From the NCBI GenBank assembly GCA_024743275.1, contig JANSWW010000002.1, forward strand, positions 186,001-250,000: DNA of 64,000 nucleotides, given 5' to 3'. The notes below the pieces were generated by a model. The model did no database searches and was not told the DNA's origin. It saw nothing but the letters and a program-made list of their open reading frames with translations. This document shows, one piece after another, positions 26,675-35,633 of this stretch. Made by a program: the position numbers and the translations under genes. Source of the DNA: Alphaproteobacteria bacterium (GTDB lineage Bacteria; Pseudomonadota; Alphaproteobacteria; JANSWW01). Numbering within the stretch: the stretch's first letter is position 1; every line of letters starts with the position of its first letter.

Positions 26675-28012
26675 GTGCGTGTTGCGATTGTCGGCGCCGG
26701 AATCGGCGGGCTTTCGGCGGGCTGGCTGCTCTCCAAAAGCGGAATAGATGTCACGGTCTTCGAGGCGGAGGACCGGCTCGGCGGCCATGCCCATACCCGT
26801 CGGATCGACTATGACGGCACCCCGATCAGTGTCGATACCGGCTTTATCGTTCTGAATGACCGAAACTACCCGAACATCGAGAAGTTCTTCGACCTGCTCG
26901 ATGTGGTGACGGCCCCCTCCTCCATGGGCTTCGCCGTGTCCGTCGACAAAGGCCGGATGGAGTATGGCGGTGGCGGGCTCGACCAGGTTTTCGCCCAGCG
27001 CAGCAATCTGCTCTCGCCGCGCTTCATCGGCATGACCCTCGATATCCTGCGTTTCTTCAGAGAGGGGAAAGCCCTTCTCGATGACGGCCGGGAAGCGAGC
27101 TATCAGCCGACCCTGGGCGAATGGCTCGACGAGAACCGCTATTCCAACACCTTCCGGCTCGACCATCTGTTGCCCATGGCGGCGGCGATCTGGTCCTGCC
27201 CGGTGGATACCATGAACGAGTTCCCGGCCCGGAGCTTCTTGCGGTTCTTCCTCAATCATGGGCTGCTCGACCTCAAGGACCGGCCGCAGTGGCGCACGGT
27301 GGTCGGCGGCAGCCACCATTATGTCAATCGCCTCGCCGAAACCTTCGGCGACAAGGTTCGTGTCAACGCCAAGGTCGTCTCTCTGGAGCGATCCGAGTCC
27401 GGCGTCGACGTGGTGACGGCGGACGGCGAACGGATGCGTTTCGACCATGTGGTCACCGGGGTCCATGGCGGCGATCTGCTGAAACTGGTGGCCCAGCCCG
27501 ACGCGGAGGAACGGGATATCCTCGGCGCCTTCAAGACCCAGCCGAACGAGATGTATCTGCACCGTGATGCCGATCTGATGCCCAAACGCCGGAAGGTCTG
27601 GTCGAGCTGGAACTATATCTCCGAGACCGGCGTCGATGGCGGCCGGGCGGTCTCGCTCACCGATTGGATGAACAGCCTTCAACCCTTGCCGAAGGAGTGT
27701 CCGCTGTTCGTCTCGCTCAACCCGCTGACCCCGCCGCGGGACGATCTCGTCTTCAAGACCTCGACCTACCACCATCCGATCTTCGATACGGCCGCCATCG
27801 CCGCCCAGAAACGCCTCAAGGACATCCAGGGCCGGGGCCGCATCTGGTATTGCGGCGCCTGGACCGGTTATGGTTTCCACGAGGACGGCCTCGTCTCCGG
27901 CATCGGGGTGGCAAAGGCGCTGGGCGCAACGGTGCCGTGGATGACCGAGGTCCCGGCGGTCACGGACCGCTGGCTCGACGATTCCGCGGCGATCGGCGCG
28001 GCGGCGGACTGA
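26675..28012 (+). CDS. FAD-dependent oxidoreductase (amine-oxidase fold)
   Basis: A flavoprotein with the Rossmann dinucleotide fold VAIVGAGIGGLSAGWLLS at residues 3-20 and the EAEDRLGGHAHT FAD motif. It belongs to the NAD(P)/FAD-binding, amine-oxidase-like proteins that cluster with DUF1365 and cyclopropane synthases. The C-terminal FAD contact WYCGAWTGYGFHEDGLVSG is typical of this subgroup. Its length is 445 residues from a GTG start. Related proteins act, or are thought to act, on lipid acyl chains; the exact reaction is not known to me. It lies 11 bp before the DUF1365 gene. Confidence 0.88.
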   Translation: MRVAIVGAGIGGLSAGWLLSKSGIDVTVFEAEDRLGGHAHTRRIDYDGTPISVDTGFIVLNDRNYPNIEKFFDLLDVVTAPSSMGFAVSVDKGRMEYGGGGLDQVFAQRSNLLSPRFIGMTLDILRFFREGKALLDDGREASYQPTLGEWLDENRYSNTFRLDHLLPMAAAIWSCPVDTMNEFPARSFLRFFLNHGLLDLKDRPQWRTVVGGSHHYVNRLAETFGDKVRVNAKVVSLERSESGVDVVTADGERMRFDHVVTGVHGGDLLKLVAQPDAEERDILGAFKTQPNEMYLHRDADLMPKRRKVWSSWNYISETGVDGGRAVSLTDWMNSLQPLPKECPLFVSLNPLTPPRDDLVFKTSTYHHPIFDTAAIAAQKRLKDIQGRGRIWYCGAWTGYGFHEDGLVSGIGVAKALGATVPWMTEVPAVTDRWLDDSAAIGAAAD

Positions 28013-28023
28013 GGGGACAGCGG

Positions 28024-28878
28024 ATGGCGCAGATGGCGGACAATACGCCCATCTTTCCCGAGCCCGGCCTTTTCGTCGGCCAGGTGATGCATGCCCGCCT
28101 GAAACCGAAACAGCACAAGTTCACCTATTCCGTCTTCTCGATCCTGCTCGACATCGACCGTTTGGCGGAGACGGCCGCCGGGGTGCCGTTGCTGCGCTAC
28201 AACAAGCCGGGAATGTTCTCTTTCCACGACCGGGATCACGGTGCGCGCGACGGCTCGCCCCTGCGACCATGGGTCGACCGTCATCTCGCCGCCGCCGGGC
28301 TGAGCGAGGCGGGTCATCAGGTGACCCTGCTCTGTTTCCCCCGAGTGCTCGGCTATGTCTTCAATCCGATCAGCGTTTATTTCTGCCGGCGGGCGGACGG
28401 GACGCTCGGGGCGGTCCTCTATGAGGTGAAGAACACCTTTGGAGACCAGCATGGCTATCTAGTGCCGATCGGCCGCGACGAGCCGTTGCCGCACCGGCAC
28501 GCCTGCGACAAGGGGTTCTACGTGTCGCCCTTTATCGAGATGGCGATGCGATACAATTTCAAACTGACCCCGGCGGAGGATTCCTACTCCCTGGTCATCC
28601 GGGAAGAGGATAAGGACGGCCCTTTGCTGGTCGCGAGCCAGACCATGGCGCGGAAACCGCTGACGGCCCGTAACCTTTTGTTAACGTTCTTTACCTGCCC
28701 GCTTCTTACCCTCAAAGTAATGGGCGGAATTCATTGGGAGGCATTGTTCATCTGGATGAAAGGATCGGGTTTCAACCGGCGTCCGGCGCCACCGGCCGAC
28801 GACGTCACCTATATCACGCCGGCCATGACACCGTCCCCGGGACGGCAACCGTCGTTTTCCCAGGCCGATTCGGCCTGA
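28024..28878 (+). CDS. DUF1365 domain-containing protein
   Basis: A 284-residue DUF1365 protein, recognised from GQVMHARLKPKQHKFTYSVF, the central LLCFPRVLGYVFNPISVYFC and the KGFYVSPFIEMAMRYNF stretch. Function is unknown. The family almost always sits between the FAD oxidoreductase and a cyclopropane-fatty-acyl synthase, as here, implying a role in acyl-chain modification. A second ATG three codons in is an alternative start. Confidence 0.9.
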   Translation: MAQMADNTPIFPEPGLFVGQVMHARLKPKQHKFTYSVFSILLDIDRLAETAAGVPLLRYNKPGMFSFHDRDHGARDGSPLRPWVDRHLAAAGLSEAGHQVTLLCFPRVLGYVFNPISVYFCRRADGTLGAVLYEVKNTFGDQHGYLVPIGRDEPLPHRHACDKGFYVSPFIEMAMRYNFKLTPAEDSYSLVIREEDKDGPLLVASQTMARKPLTARNLLLTFFTCPLLTLKVMGGIHWEALFIWMKGSGFNRRPAPPADDVTYITPAMTPSPGRQPSFSQADSA

Positions 28879-28935
28879 CCTCGCCCCGTATGGAAACCTC
28901 AGGGTATCGTTCAGCAACTTCAGGACAGTTCAGCC

Positions 28936-30156
28936 ATGGCTCTCACCGATCGCGATAGCCCGGCGCCGATGCCGGAAGCGCCATCCACAGCCTTTAAGGG
29001 CATGTTCCGTATTCTCCGACACATCCGTATGGGGCGGATCACCGTCATCGACCCCGCCGGCCGAACCTATGTGTTCGACGGACCGGAACCGGGTCCCCGG
29101 GCCATTGTCCGGGTCAACCGGGAACGGATGATCCGCCGGGTGCTCACACGGGGCGAACTCGGCTTCGGGGAAAGCTATATGGACGGCGATTGGGATACAC
29201 CGTCGATCGCCGATGTGATCGAACTGGTCGTCGCCAATCACGAGGCGCTGCAGCAACGCTTCAAGAAGAGCTGGTTCACCCGGCTGACCGGGCGGCTCTT
29301 CCATGCGTTCAACGCCAATTCCAAGCGTGGCAGCCGCCGGAACATCCTCGCCCACTACGATCTCGGCAACCGCTTCTACGAGCGCTGGCTCGACCCGTCG
29401 ATGACCTATTCGGCGGCCGTTTTCGAGCCGGGCGTGAACAGCCTGGAGACCGCACAGAAGAAGAAATACGAGCGGCTGTGCCAAATGCTCGACCTGAAGC
29501 AGGGAGACCGGGTCCTGGAGATCGGCTGCGGCTGGGGCGGTTTCGCCGAAGTCGCCGCCCGCGATTACGGCGCCCATGTCACGGGCCTCACCATTTCCGA
29601 CGAGCAGCATGACTACGCCATCGAGCGCCTGACCAAGGCGGGTCTCGGCGAACGGGTGGATATCCGCAAGCAGGACTATCGGGACTGCCGGGGCCAATTC
29701 GACAAGATCGTCTCGATCGAGATGTTCGAGGCCGTGGGCGAGCGCTATTGGCCGGTCTATTTCCAACGGGTCCACGATCTTCTGGAGAAAGGCGGACGGG
29801 CCGCCCTGCAGATCATCACCATCGAGGACCACCGGTTCGACAATTACCGCCGGTCCGCCGACTTCATCCAACGCTATATCTTCCCGGGCGGCATGCTGCC
29901 CTCCCTTCCCAGGCTGAGAGCCTTGACGGAACGGCACGGCCTTCACTGGCTCGAGGATCAGGCCTATGGCCGCGACTACGCCCGGACGCTGAACAGTTGG
30001 GGCAAGAATTTCGCCGAGGCTTGGGACGGCATCCGGCCGCTTGGCTTCGACGAGCAGTTCCGCCGGATGTGGGACTTCTATCTCGGCTATTGCGAGGGAG
30101 GGTTCCGCGCCGGCAGCATCGATGTGAGCCAGATCGCTCTCAAAAAGCCGAACTGA
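28936..30156 (+). CDS. Cyclopropane-fatty-acyl-phospholipid synthase family methyltransferase
   Basis: A SAM-dependent enzyme that adds a methylene or methyl group to the double bond of phospholipid acyl chains. The 406-residue protein contains HYDLGNRFYERWLDPSMTYS, the SAM site VLEIGCGWGGFAEVAA, and the bicarbonate/glutamate region SIEMFEAVGERYWPVYF. C-terminal FDEQFRRMWDFYLGYCEGGF is the family ending. With the neighbouring FAD, DUF1365 and DUF3833 genes it forms the set found in singlet-oxygen regulons. Whether the product is a cyclopropane, branched or furan precursor chain is not decidable here. Confidence 0.92.
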   Translation: MALTDRDSPAPMPEAPSTAFKGMFRILRHIRMGRITVIDPAGRTYVFDGPEPGPRAIVRVNRERMIRRVLTRGELGFGESYMDGDWDTPSIADVIELVVANHEALQQRFKKSWFTRLTGRLFHAFNANSKRGSRRNILAHYDLGNRFYERWLDPSMTYSAAVFEPGVNSLETAQKKKYERLCQMLDLKQGDRVLEIGCGWGGFAEVAARDYGAHVTGLTISDEQHDYAIERLTKAGLGERVDIRKQDYRDCRGQFDKIVSIEMFEAVGERYWPVYFQRVHDLLEKGGRAALQIITIEDHRFDNYRRSADFIQRYIFPGGMLPSLPRLRALTERHGLHWLEDQAYGRDYARTLNSWGKNFAEAWDGIRPLGFDEQFRRMWDFYLGYCEGGFRAGSIDVSQIALKKPN

Positions 30157-30167
30157 GATCCGGTCCG

Positions 30168-31541
30168 GTGACACCCTCCCCCAACAGAGAGGGGCCCAAT
30201 AAGCTGGGGCCGCTGGCGCTTTTCGGCTACGGGGCGGTCGGGTTTCCGCTGGCCGTGCTCGGCCTGCCCCTATTCATCCATCTGCCGACCTTCTATGCCG
30301 AGGAGATCGGGCTTTCCCTCACCGTGATCGGCCTTGTCCTGCTGGTCGCCCGGCTTTGGGACGGCCTGACCGATCCGCTGGTTGGGATGATCAGCGACCG
30401 CCTGACGACGGACAGCCGGCTGGGCCGCTACGGGCGCCGCAAACCGCTGATGGTGCTGGGCCTGCCGCTGACGATGCTGGGCGGCTGGATGCTCTTCGTC
30501 CCACCAGAGGGGGCCGGCTGGGTCCACCTGGGAGTTTGGAGCTTCGTGATCTATCTCGGCTGGACCCTGATCAATCTGCCCCATCAGGCGATGGGGGCCG
30601 AAGTCACGGATCAGTTTCACGAGCGCAGTCGGATCACCGGAACGCGGGAGGCCTTCATGGTCGCCGGCACGGTGATCGCCGCCGCCCTGCCCGCCATCAT
30701 GGCCCCGGATACGGGCAAGGCCCTGCTCTATCTCGCGATCGGTCTGATGATCGCCCTGCCGCTCGCCGTCGGTTTTCTGGTCAAGGTCGTTCCCGATAAA
30801 CCGCATGCCCCGACGGTCCGTCTGTCTCCCCGGGAAGGGTTCCGGCTGCTGCGCGAGAACAAGCCCTTCCGGGTTCTGTTGACGTCCTTTCTGATCAACA
30901 GCCTGGCGAACGGCCTGCCGGCTACCCTGATCCTGCTGTTCGTCACCCGAGTGATCGAGGCGCCGGGCCGCGAGGGCCTGTTCCTGATGGCCTATTTCAT
31001 CGCCGCCATCGTCTCCTTCGCCATCTGGCTGCCGATCAGTAAGCGGCGGGGCAAGCGCCGGACCTGGCAGATCGCCATGGTGATCAACTGCGCGGCCTTT
31101 CTGCCGGTGCTCTATTTCGGCCCGGGCGACGAGGCGGCCTATCTCGCGGTCTGTATCGCGACCGGCCTGTGCCTGGGTGCCGATCTGGCGCTTCCCGCCT
31201 CCATGCAGGCCGATGTGATCGACCTCGACACCGCCGAGGGCGGGCCGGGCCGGGCCGGGCTCTATTTCGCGCTGTGGAGCGTGGTCACCAAACTGGCCCT
31301 CGCCGGTGCGGTGGGTGTTGCCTTCCCGCTGCTCGATCTCGCCGGCTTCGACGCCGCGCTGGCCGCCGGGTCGGAGGGCGCGCGTCAAGGAGTCTGGGCG
31401 TTAATCCTGCTTTACGCCGCTCTACCCATAGCGCTCAAGATCCTGGCGATCCTCAATATGCAGAGCTATGACCTGACGGAAGAGCGGCATGCGACAATTA
31501 AACGACGTATCAGGAAAACCAATCCGGAATTTTCTTCGTAA
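30168..31541 (+). CDS. GPH/MFS-type transporter
   Basis: A 12-TM secondary transporter of the glycoside-pentoside-hexuronide:cation symporter group (MelB-like). Diagnostic are the N-terminal ARLWDGLTDPLVGMISDRL and RYGRRKPLMVLG motifs and the central NSLANGLPATLILLF. The 457-residue protein starts at a GTG 11 bp after the CFA synthase stop; no closer ATG exists. Orthologues in light/ROS clusters have no proven substrate; sugar transport should not be assumed. Confidence 0.85.
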   Translation: MTPSPNREGPNKLGPLALFGYGAVGFPLAVLGLPLFIHLPTFYAEEIGLSLTVIGLVLLVARLWDGLTDPLVGMISDRLTTDSRLGRYGRRKPLMVLGLPLTMLGGWMLFVPPEGAGWVHLGVWSFVIYLGWTLINLPHQAMGAEVTDQFHERSRITGTREAFMVAGTVIAAALPAIMAPDTGKALLYLAIGLMIALPLAVGFLVKVVPDKPHAPTVRLSPREGFRLLRENKPFRVLLTSFLINSLANGLPATLILLFVTRVIEAPGREGLFLMAYFIAAIVSFAIWLPISKRRGKRRTWQIAMVINCAAFLPVLYFGPGDEAAYLAVCIATGLCLGADLALPASMQADVIDLDTAEGGPGRAGLYFALWSVVTKLALAGAVGVAFPLLDLAGFDAALAAGSEGARQGVWALILLYAALPIALKILAILNMQSYDLTEERHATIKRRIRKTNPEFSS

Positions 31542-31552
31542 AGAAAGTTGTC

Positions 31553-32128
31553 ATGAAACAAATCAAACTAGTCGGCGCTTTGCTCTTTGTGCTTGCGTTG
31601 GCGGGATGCGGATCGATGGACGTGAAGGATTTCAAGGGAACGGAGCCGCGTTTCCGGATCGAAGAGTTCTTCGCCGGAAAGACCAAGGCCTGGGGAATTT
31701 TCGAGGATCGCTTCGGAAATCTCCGCCGGGAATTCACGGTCGATATCGACGGTTCTTTCGACGGCGACGATTTCGTTTTGGTCGAAGATTTTGTCTATAG
31801 CGACGGCGAGACCGAACAGCGGATCTGGCGTCTCAGAATTGTCGACGACCATCGCTATGAGGGAACGGCACCGGGCGTGACCGGCAAGGCCACGGGGGCC
31901 GCCTACGGCAAGGCGTTCCACTGGACCTATAACTTCGACTTGAAGCTCAAGGACCGGACGCTCAACGTCCACTTCGACGACTGGATGTATCTCCAGCCGG
32001 GCAATGTGGTGGTCAACAAGGCGACCGTGTCGAAGTTCGGGATCACCCTGGGCGTGGCGACGATCTTCTTCCAGAAAGTGGCCGAAGAACAGCAGGAAAC
32101 CGCCTTCCTCAAGGAAGCGGCCGAGTAA
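31553..32128 (+). CDS. DUF3833 lipoprotein
   Basis: A 191-residue lipoprotein. The signal peptide ends in the lipobox LALAGC, with Cys about residue 20. The mature part opens MDVKDFKGTEPRF and contains RIEEFFAGKTKAWGIFEDRFG, typical of DUF3833, followed by beta-rich sequence. The aspartate at +2 is absent (GCGSMD). It closes the plus-strand arm. Function is unknown; the family co-occurs with CFA synthase and DUF1365 genes. Confidence 0.88.
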   Translation: MKQIKLVGALLFVLALAGCGSMDVKDFKGTEPRFRIEEFFAGKTKAWGIFEDRFGNLRREFTVDIDGSFDGDDFVLVEDFVYSDGETEQRIWRLRIVDDHRYEGTAPGVTGKATGAAYGKAFHWTYNFDLKLKDRTLNVHFDDWMYLQPGNVVVNKATVSKFGITLGVATIFFQKVAEEQQETAFLKEAAE

Positions 32129-32130
32129 CC

Positions 32131-32168
32131 GTCAGGCAGTGGCTGTCAGGCAGTCGCTGTCAGGCGCT
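32131..32168. repeat. 14-bp tandem repeat between the two convergent arms
   Basis: GTCAGGCAGTGGCT (32131-32144) and GTCAGGCAGTCGCT (32145-32158) are followed by a partial GTCAGGCGCT. The third unit includes the stop codon of the convergent NTF2-like gene. No terminator-like stem was found in this 31-bp gap. Confidence 0.7.
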
Positions 32169-32591
32169 GAACCTTCCGATGATCCAGCGGATCACCGGGC
32201 CGATCAGCGGCAGCTTCGCATAGAGCTGTCCCGCCGCGTCCCAATGATCGATATGGGCGGCTATCCTGCCGTCTTCCGACAAGGTCACGACACTGGTGCC
32301 GGCGATATGCATCGCCCGTCCCCGCACCTCGAAATCGAACACCCACTCAAGAATCCCGCCGGCCTCGTCGACGGCGATCCGTCGCACCGTGAACTTCGCG
32401 TTCCGGGTGGTCCGGAACATATGCTCGAAGATGTGGATGAGCGCGTCCCGCCCCCTCACGTCGTTGAACGGGTCCCGGAAATGAATGTCGTCCGTCACCA
32501 GAGCCCCGAGGCCCGGCAGGCTTTCCGGCGTCAGGCTCTCGAAATAGTGAGCATAGGCCGCCAGCGCGCCGTGCTTCTCCGCCTGGGTCAC
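32160..32591 (-). CDS. NTF2-like (SnoaL-fold) protein
   Basis: A 143-residue single-domain protein of the nuclear transport factor 2 superfamily, seen from the YFESLTPESL opening, DDIHFRDPFNDVRG and the alternating beta pattern to the end. Such proteins are cyclases, isomerases or binding proteins, and no function can be assigned. Its ATG overlaps the stop of the upstream SDR (ATGA). NTF2-like genes recur in the same light/lipid clusters. Confidence 0.82.
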   Translation of the reverse strand: MTQAEKHGALAAYAHYFESLTPESLPGLGALVTDDIHFRDPFNDVRGRDALIHIFEHMFRTTRNAKFTVRRIAVDEAGGILEWVFDFEVRGRAMHIAGTSVVTLSEDGRIAAHIDHWDAAGQLYAKLPLIGPVIRWIIGRFSA

Positions 32592-33355
32592 TTTCCGGTG
32601 CCTTTGCTGATCAGCCGGAAGAACAGCGAATACGGCATCCGCTGGAACCGCCGCATGATGAAGGCGAACTTCCAGGGGAAGGTGATCTCGAAAGCGTCCT
32701 CCCTAAGGCCGTTGTAGAACGCCTCGACCGCGTCCTCGACCTCCATCAGGAAGGGCATCTTGAACTCGTTGAGATCGGTGAGCGGCGTCTTCACGAAGCC
32801 CGGGTTCACGACCTGGACCTTGATGCCGAGCCGGTCGCCGTCGAACTTCAGGGACTCGGCCAGGGCGATGACCGCCGCCTTGGACGCGCCATAGGCCGCC
32901 GCGGTCGGCAAGCCGCGCCAGCCGGCGATGGAGGCGACCAGCGCGAGATGGCCGGATTTCCGCTCCAGCATCCCCGGCAGCACGGCGTCGACGCAGTTCA
33001 CCACGCCCATATAGTTGAGCTCCATGATGCGCCGGACCTCTTCCGCCTTGAAGGTCTCCATGCTGTCCTTCTCATGGGTCCCGGCGTTCAGCACGGCGAG
33101 GTCGATGGGTCCCGTCTTCTCCTCGATCGCCTTCACGCCGGCCCGGACGGCCTCCAGGTCGGTCACGTCGAGAGCGTGGGGCACGATCCCCGGCTGCTTC
33201 TCCGCAAGAGCGTCGAGCTTGTCCTGGGAGCGGGCGCTGACGGTCACGGTCCACCCCTCCCGCGCCATCTTGCGGGCCAGCGCCTCTCCGATACCGGTCG
33301 ATGCGCCGGTTATCCAAACGTGCCGCTTTTGCGCGGTGCCTGATCGCTCTGCCAT
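32588..33355 (-). CDS. SDR family oxidoreductase (complete active site)
   Basis: A classical short-chain dehydrogenase of 255 residues: cofactor loop TGASTGIG, NAGTHE, Ser in LVASIAGWRG and the Tyr/Lys pair in YGASKAAV. C-terminal basic/aromatic residues (FAFIMRRFQRMPYSLFF) suggest membrane association. The start at 33355 lies inside the end of the photolyase-like gene, with a 46-bp overlap in a different frame; no later in-frame start keeps the Rossmann loop. The substrate is unknown, probably a lipid in this context. Confidence 0.87.
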   Translation of the reverse strand: MAERSGTAQKRHVWITGASTGIGEALARKMAREGWTVTVSARSQDKLDALAEKQPGIVPHALDVTDLEAVRAGVKAIEEKTGPIDLAVLNAGTHEKDSMETFKAEEVRRIMELNYMGVVNCVDAVLPGMLERKSGHLALVASIAGWRGLPTAAAYGASKAAVIALAESLKFDGDRLGIKVQVVNPGFVKTPLTDLNEFKMPFLMEVEDAVEAFYNGLREDAFEITFPWKFAFIMRRFQRMPYSLFFRLISKGTGK

Positions 33356-34893
33356 TGCCGGGTCTCCTTTTCGAGATCGTCGAGGAATATCTGGGCCTGA
33401 TCCCGCATCGCGGCCACCTTGCCGGGGTCCATGCGGTCGAGCGTCCGGTAGATCATGCCGAGCCGGGGATTGCCCTTCAGCCGCTCCCGCTGCCGGGCGA
33501 GAAAATCCCAATAGAGGAAGTTGTAGGGACAGGCCTTCGGGCCGGTCGCGTGTTTGGGATCGTAGCGGCAGCCTTTGCAGTAGTCCGACATCCGGTCGAT
33601 ATACTTGCCGCTCGCCGCATAGGGCTTCGAGGCCATGATGCCGCCATCCGCGAACAGGGCCATGCCGGTCACATTCGGCAACTCGACCCACTCGAAAGCG
33701 TCGGCATAGACGACGAGATACCACTCGTTCACCGCGTCCGGATGGACATCGGCCAGAAGGGCGAAGACCCCGGTTACCATCAGCCGCTGGATATGATGGG
33801 CATAGGCGGTGCGTCTTGTCTGATCGACGGCAGCGCCGAGGCAGGCCATGTCCGTCTCGCCGGTCCAGTAGAAGGCGGGGAGCGGACGGGACGCCTCAAG
33901 ATGGTTCATGTACCGATAGACCGGCATTTTCAGCCAGTAGAGCCCCCGGACATATTCCCGCCAGCCCAGGATCTGGCGGACGAAGCCCTCGACGGCGTTG
34001 AGCGGCGCATGGCCGGAGCGATAGGCGGCCTCGGCGGCCGAGCAGGCCTCCTTCGGGTCCAACAGGCCGATGTTGAGATAGATCGAGATCACCGAGTGGA
34101 ACAGCGTATCCTCGCCCCGCGCCATGGCGTCCTGATAGTCGCCGAAGCGGGGCAGCCTCTTTTCGACGAAATCGTCGAGGGCCGCCCTGGCGCCAGCGCG
34201 GGTCACGGCGAAGTCGAAGGGCCTTAGATCCCCGAAATGATCGCCGAACCTCTCCTCAACGAGGGCAAGGACCTCCTCGGTGATCACGTCCGGCGCGAAG
34301 GCCGGCGATTTCGGCGGAAACACCTCGTCGGGCAGGCGCTTGCGGTTGTCCTGATCGAAATTCCACTGCCCGCCCACGGGGTCGGCACCGTCCATCAGGA
34401 TGCGGTGGCGCTTGCGCATTTCCCGATAGAAGTATTCGAGGCGGAGTTGCTTGCGGCCCTCGGCCCAGTCGGCGAAGTCCCGGACCGAGGCGAAGAAACG
34501 GCTGTCGTCCAGGATCTCGACCGGCACGCCCAAGCGTGCTTCCCAACCCCGCATGGCCTGCAGGACACGGTATTCCCCGGGCTCGGTCACCGCCACCCGC
34601 GCCGGCTTGTGCCGTTCAACGGCCCGTGCGACTTCCTCGGTAAAGGAGCCCCGGTTGTCGGGATCGTCCAGCTTCACATAATCGACGCGGTATCCGTCGC
34701 TCTCGAGATCCGCCGCGAAATGGCGCATCGCCGAGAGGATCAGGGCGATCTTTTTCTTATGATGGGGGACATAGGTCCCTTCCTCCGCCACTTCGAGGAA
34801 AAGGACGACATCGCGTTCCGGGTCGATCCCGTCCAGCGATGAGACCGACGGCGAAAGCTGATCCCCCAGGACAAGCCTAAGGGTTCGGATCAT
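33310..34893 (-). CDS. Iron-sulfur bacterial cryptochrome/photolyase (FeS-BCP, PhrB type)
   Basis: A 527-residue protein of the FeS-BCP/CryPro group, which repairs (6-4) photoproducts in Agrobacterium (PhrB) and acts in light response in Rhodobacter (CryB). It carries FAD, a lumazine-type antenna and a [4Fe-4S] cluster. The four cluster cysteines are visible at C351, C439, C442 and C455, spaced as in PhrB. RLVLGDQLSP opens the antenna domain and GWREYVRGLYW is conserved in the FAD domain. The ATG at 34893 overlaps the upstream DUF6134-like stop. Confidence 0.93.
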   Translation of the reverse strand: MIRTLRLVLGDQLSPSVSSLDGIDPERDVVLFLEVAEEGTYVPHHKKKIALILSAMRHFAADLESDGYRVDYVKLDDPDNRGSFTEEVARAVERHKPARVAVTEPGEYRVLQAMRGWEARLGVPVEILDDSRFFASVRDFADWAEGRKQLRLEYFYREMRKRHRILMDGADPVGGQWNFDQDNRKRLPDEVFPPKSPAFAPDVITEEVLALVEERFGDHFGDLRPFDFAVTRAGARAALDDFVEKRLPRFGDYQDAMARGEDTLFHSVISIYLNIGLLDPKEACSAAEAAYRSGHAPLNAVEGFVRQILGWREYVRGLYWLKMPVYRYMNHLEASRPLPAFYWTGETDMACLGAAVDQTRRTAYAHHIQRLMVTGVFALLADVHPDAVNEWYLVVYADAFEWVELPNVTGMALFADGGIMASKPYAASGKYIDRMSDYCKGCRYDPKHATGPKACPYNFLYWDFLARQRERLKGNPRLGMIYRTLDRMDPGKVAAMRDQAQIFLDDLEKETRQWQSDQAPRKSGTFG

Positions 34894-35633
34894 CTTTGGG
34901 CGCCGAGCGCGAGCTGGTTGTTCTTGTCGAGGTCGAGTTCGTCGAGCGGCAGATCTTCGAGGCCGAATGCCCACCAGTCGGTATCGTCGTCCTGGGGCGG
35001 GACGCCTGGCAGCCAGGTGATCTCGCCGTCCTTGGTGGTCGCGATACCGCCTTGCCAGCGGCCTTGATCGTCATAGACCAGATCCAACATCAGATCCTTG
35101 CGGATAACATAGACGTCGTTCTCTTTCCGGGTCTCGATCTCCCGGATGATGCCCTTCTGAGTGCCGAAGACCGCGTCCTGCTCGGTGAAGCGGCGGTCCC
35201 AATAGCTGGTCGGGAACAAGGGGGCCTCCAGCAGACGGCCACCATCGACACCGTCGCGAATGAAGAAGCCCTCCGCGGTCAGCTCGCCGCTGGCGATCCA
35301 GGGCGTGCCGTCGTCGTCCGTGCGGGTTTCGATCCGGACCAGCTTGCCGTCGCGCCAGATCTCGCGATTCCGGTGGGTATAGTCGTAGAGCGTGATAAAG
35401 CCGAGCTTGACCTCCATATCGAGGGCGATGTCGACGATCAGATCGTCGCCCTGGCGGTCGAATTTGATACGGTGCCAGCCAAGCGTCATGTCGCCGCGTT
35501 TGATCTCATAGGAGACCTTGCCGCCATAGGGCAACGGATCGGTCGCCGTCACCGCCCCGGCCGGTTCGGTCAGGGCTGGGACGGCCAGAAGAACCGCGAG
35601 GCAACCGGTAAGAAATCGCTTCATCATGACCAT
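34890..35633 (-). CDS. DUF6134-like periplasmic protein
   Basis: A 247-residue secreted protein with a signal peptide (about residues 1-25, ending PAGAVTA) and a beta-rich body including YEIKRGDMTLGWHRIKFDRQG, YDYTHRNREIWRDGKLVRIE and a late DKNNQLALG. This resembles DUF6134/DUF3108-type proteins of unknown function. The ATG at 35633 shares its A with the stop of the upstream SDR (TGATG), which decides the start over in-frame ATGs 6 and 9 bases downstream. Family naming is tentative. Confidence 0.7.
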   Translation of the reverse strand: MVMMKRFLTGCLAVLLAVPALTEPAGAVTATDPLPYGGKVSYEIKRGDMTLGWHRIKFDRQGDDLIVDIALDMEVKLGFITLYDYTHRNREIWRDGKLVRIETRTDDDGTPWIASGELTAEGFFIRDGVDGGRLLEAPLFPTSYWDRRFTEQDAVFGTQKGIIREIETRKENDVYVIRKDLMLDLVYDDQGRWQGGIATTKDGEITWLPGVPPQDDDTDWWAFGLEDLPLDELDLDKNNQLALGAQR

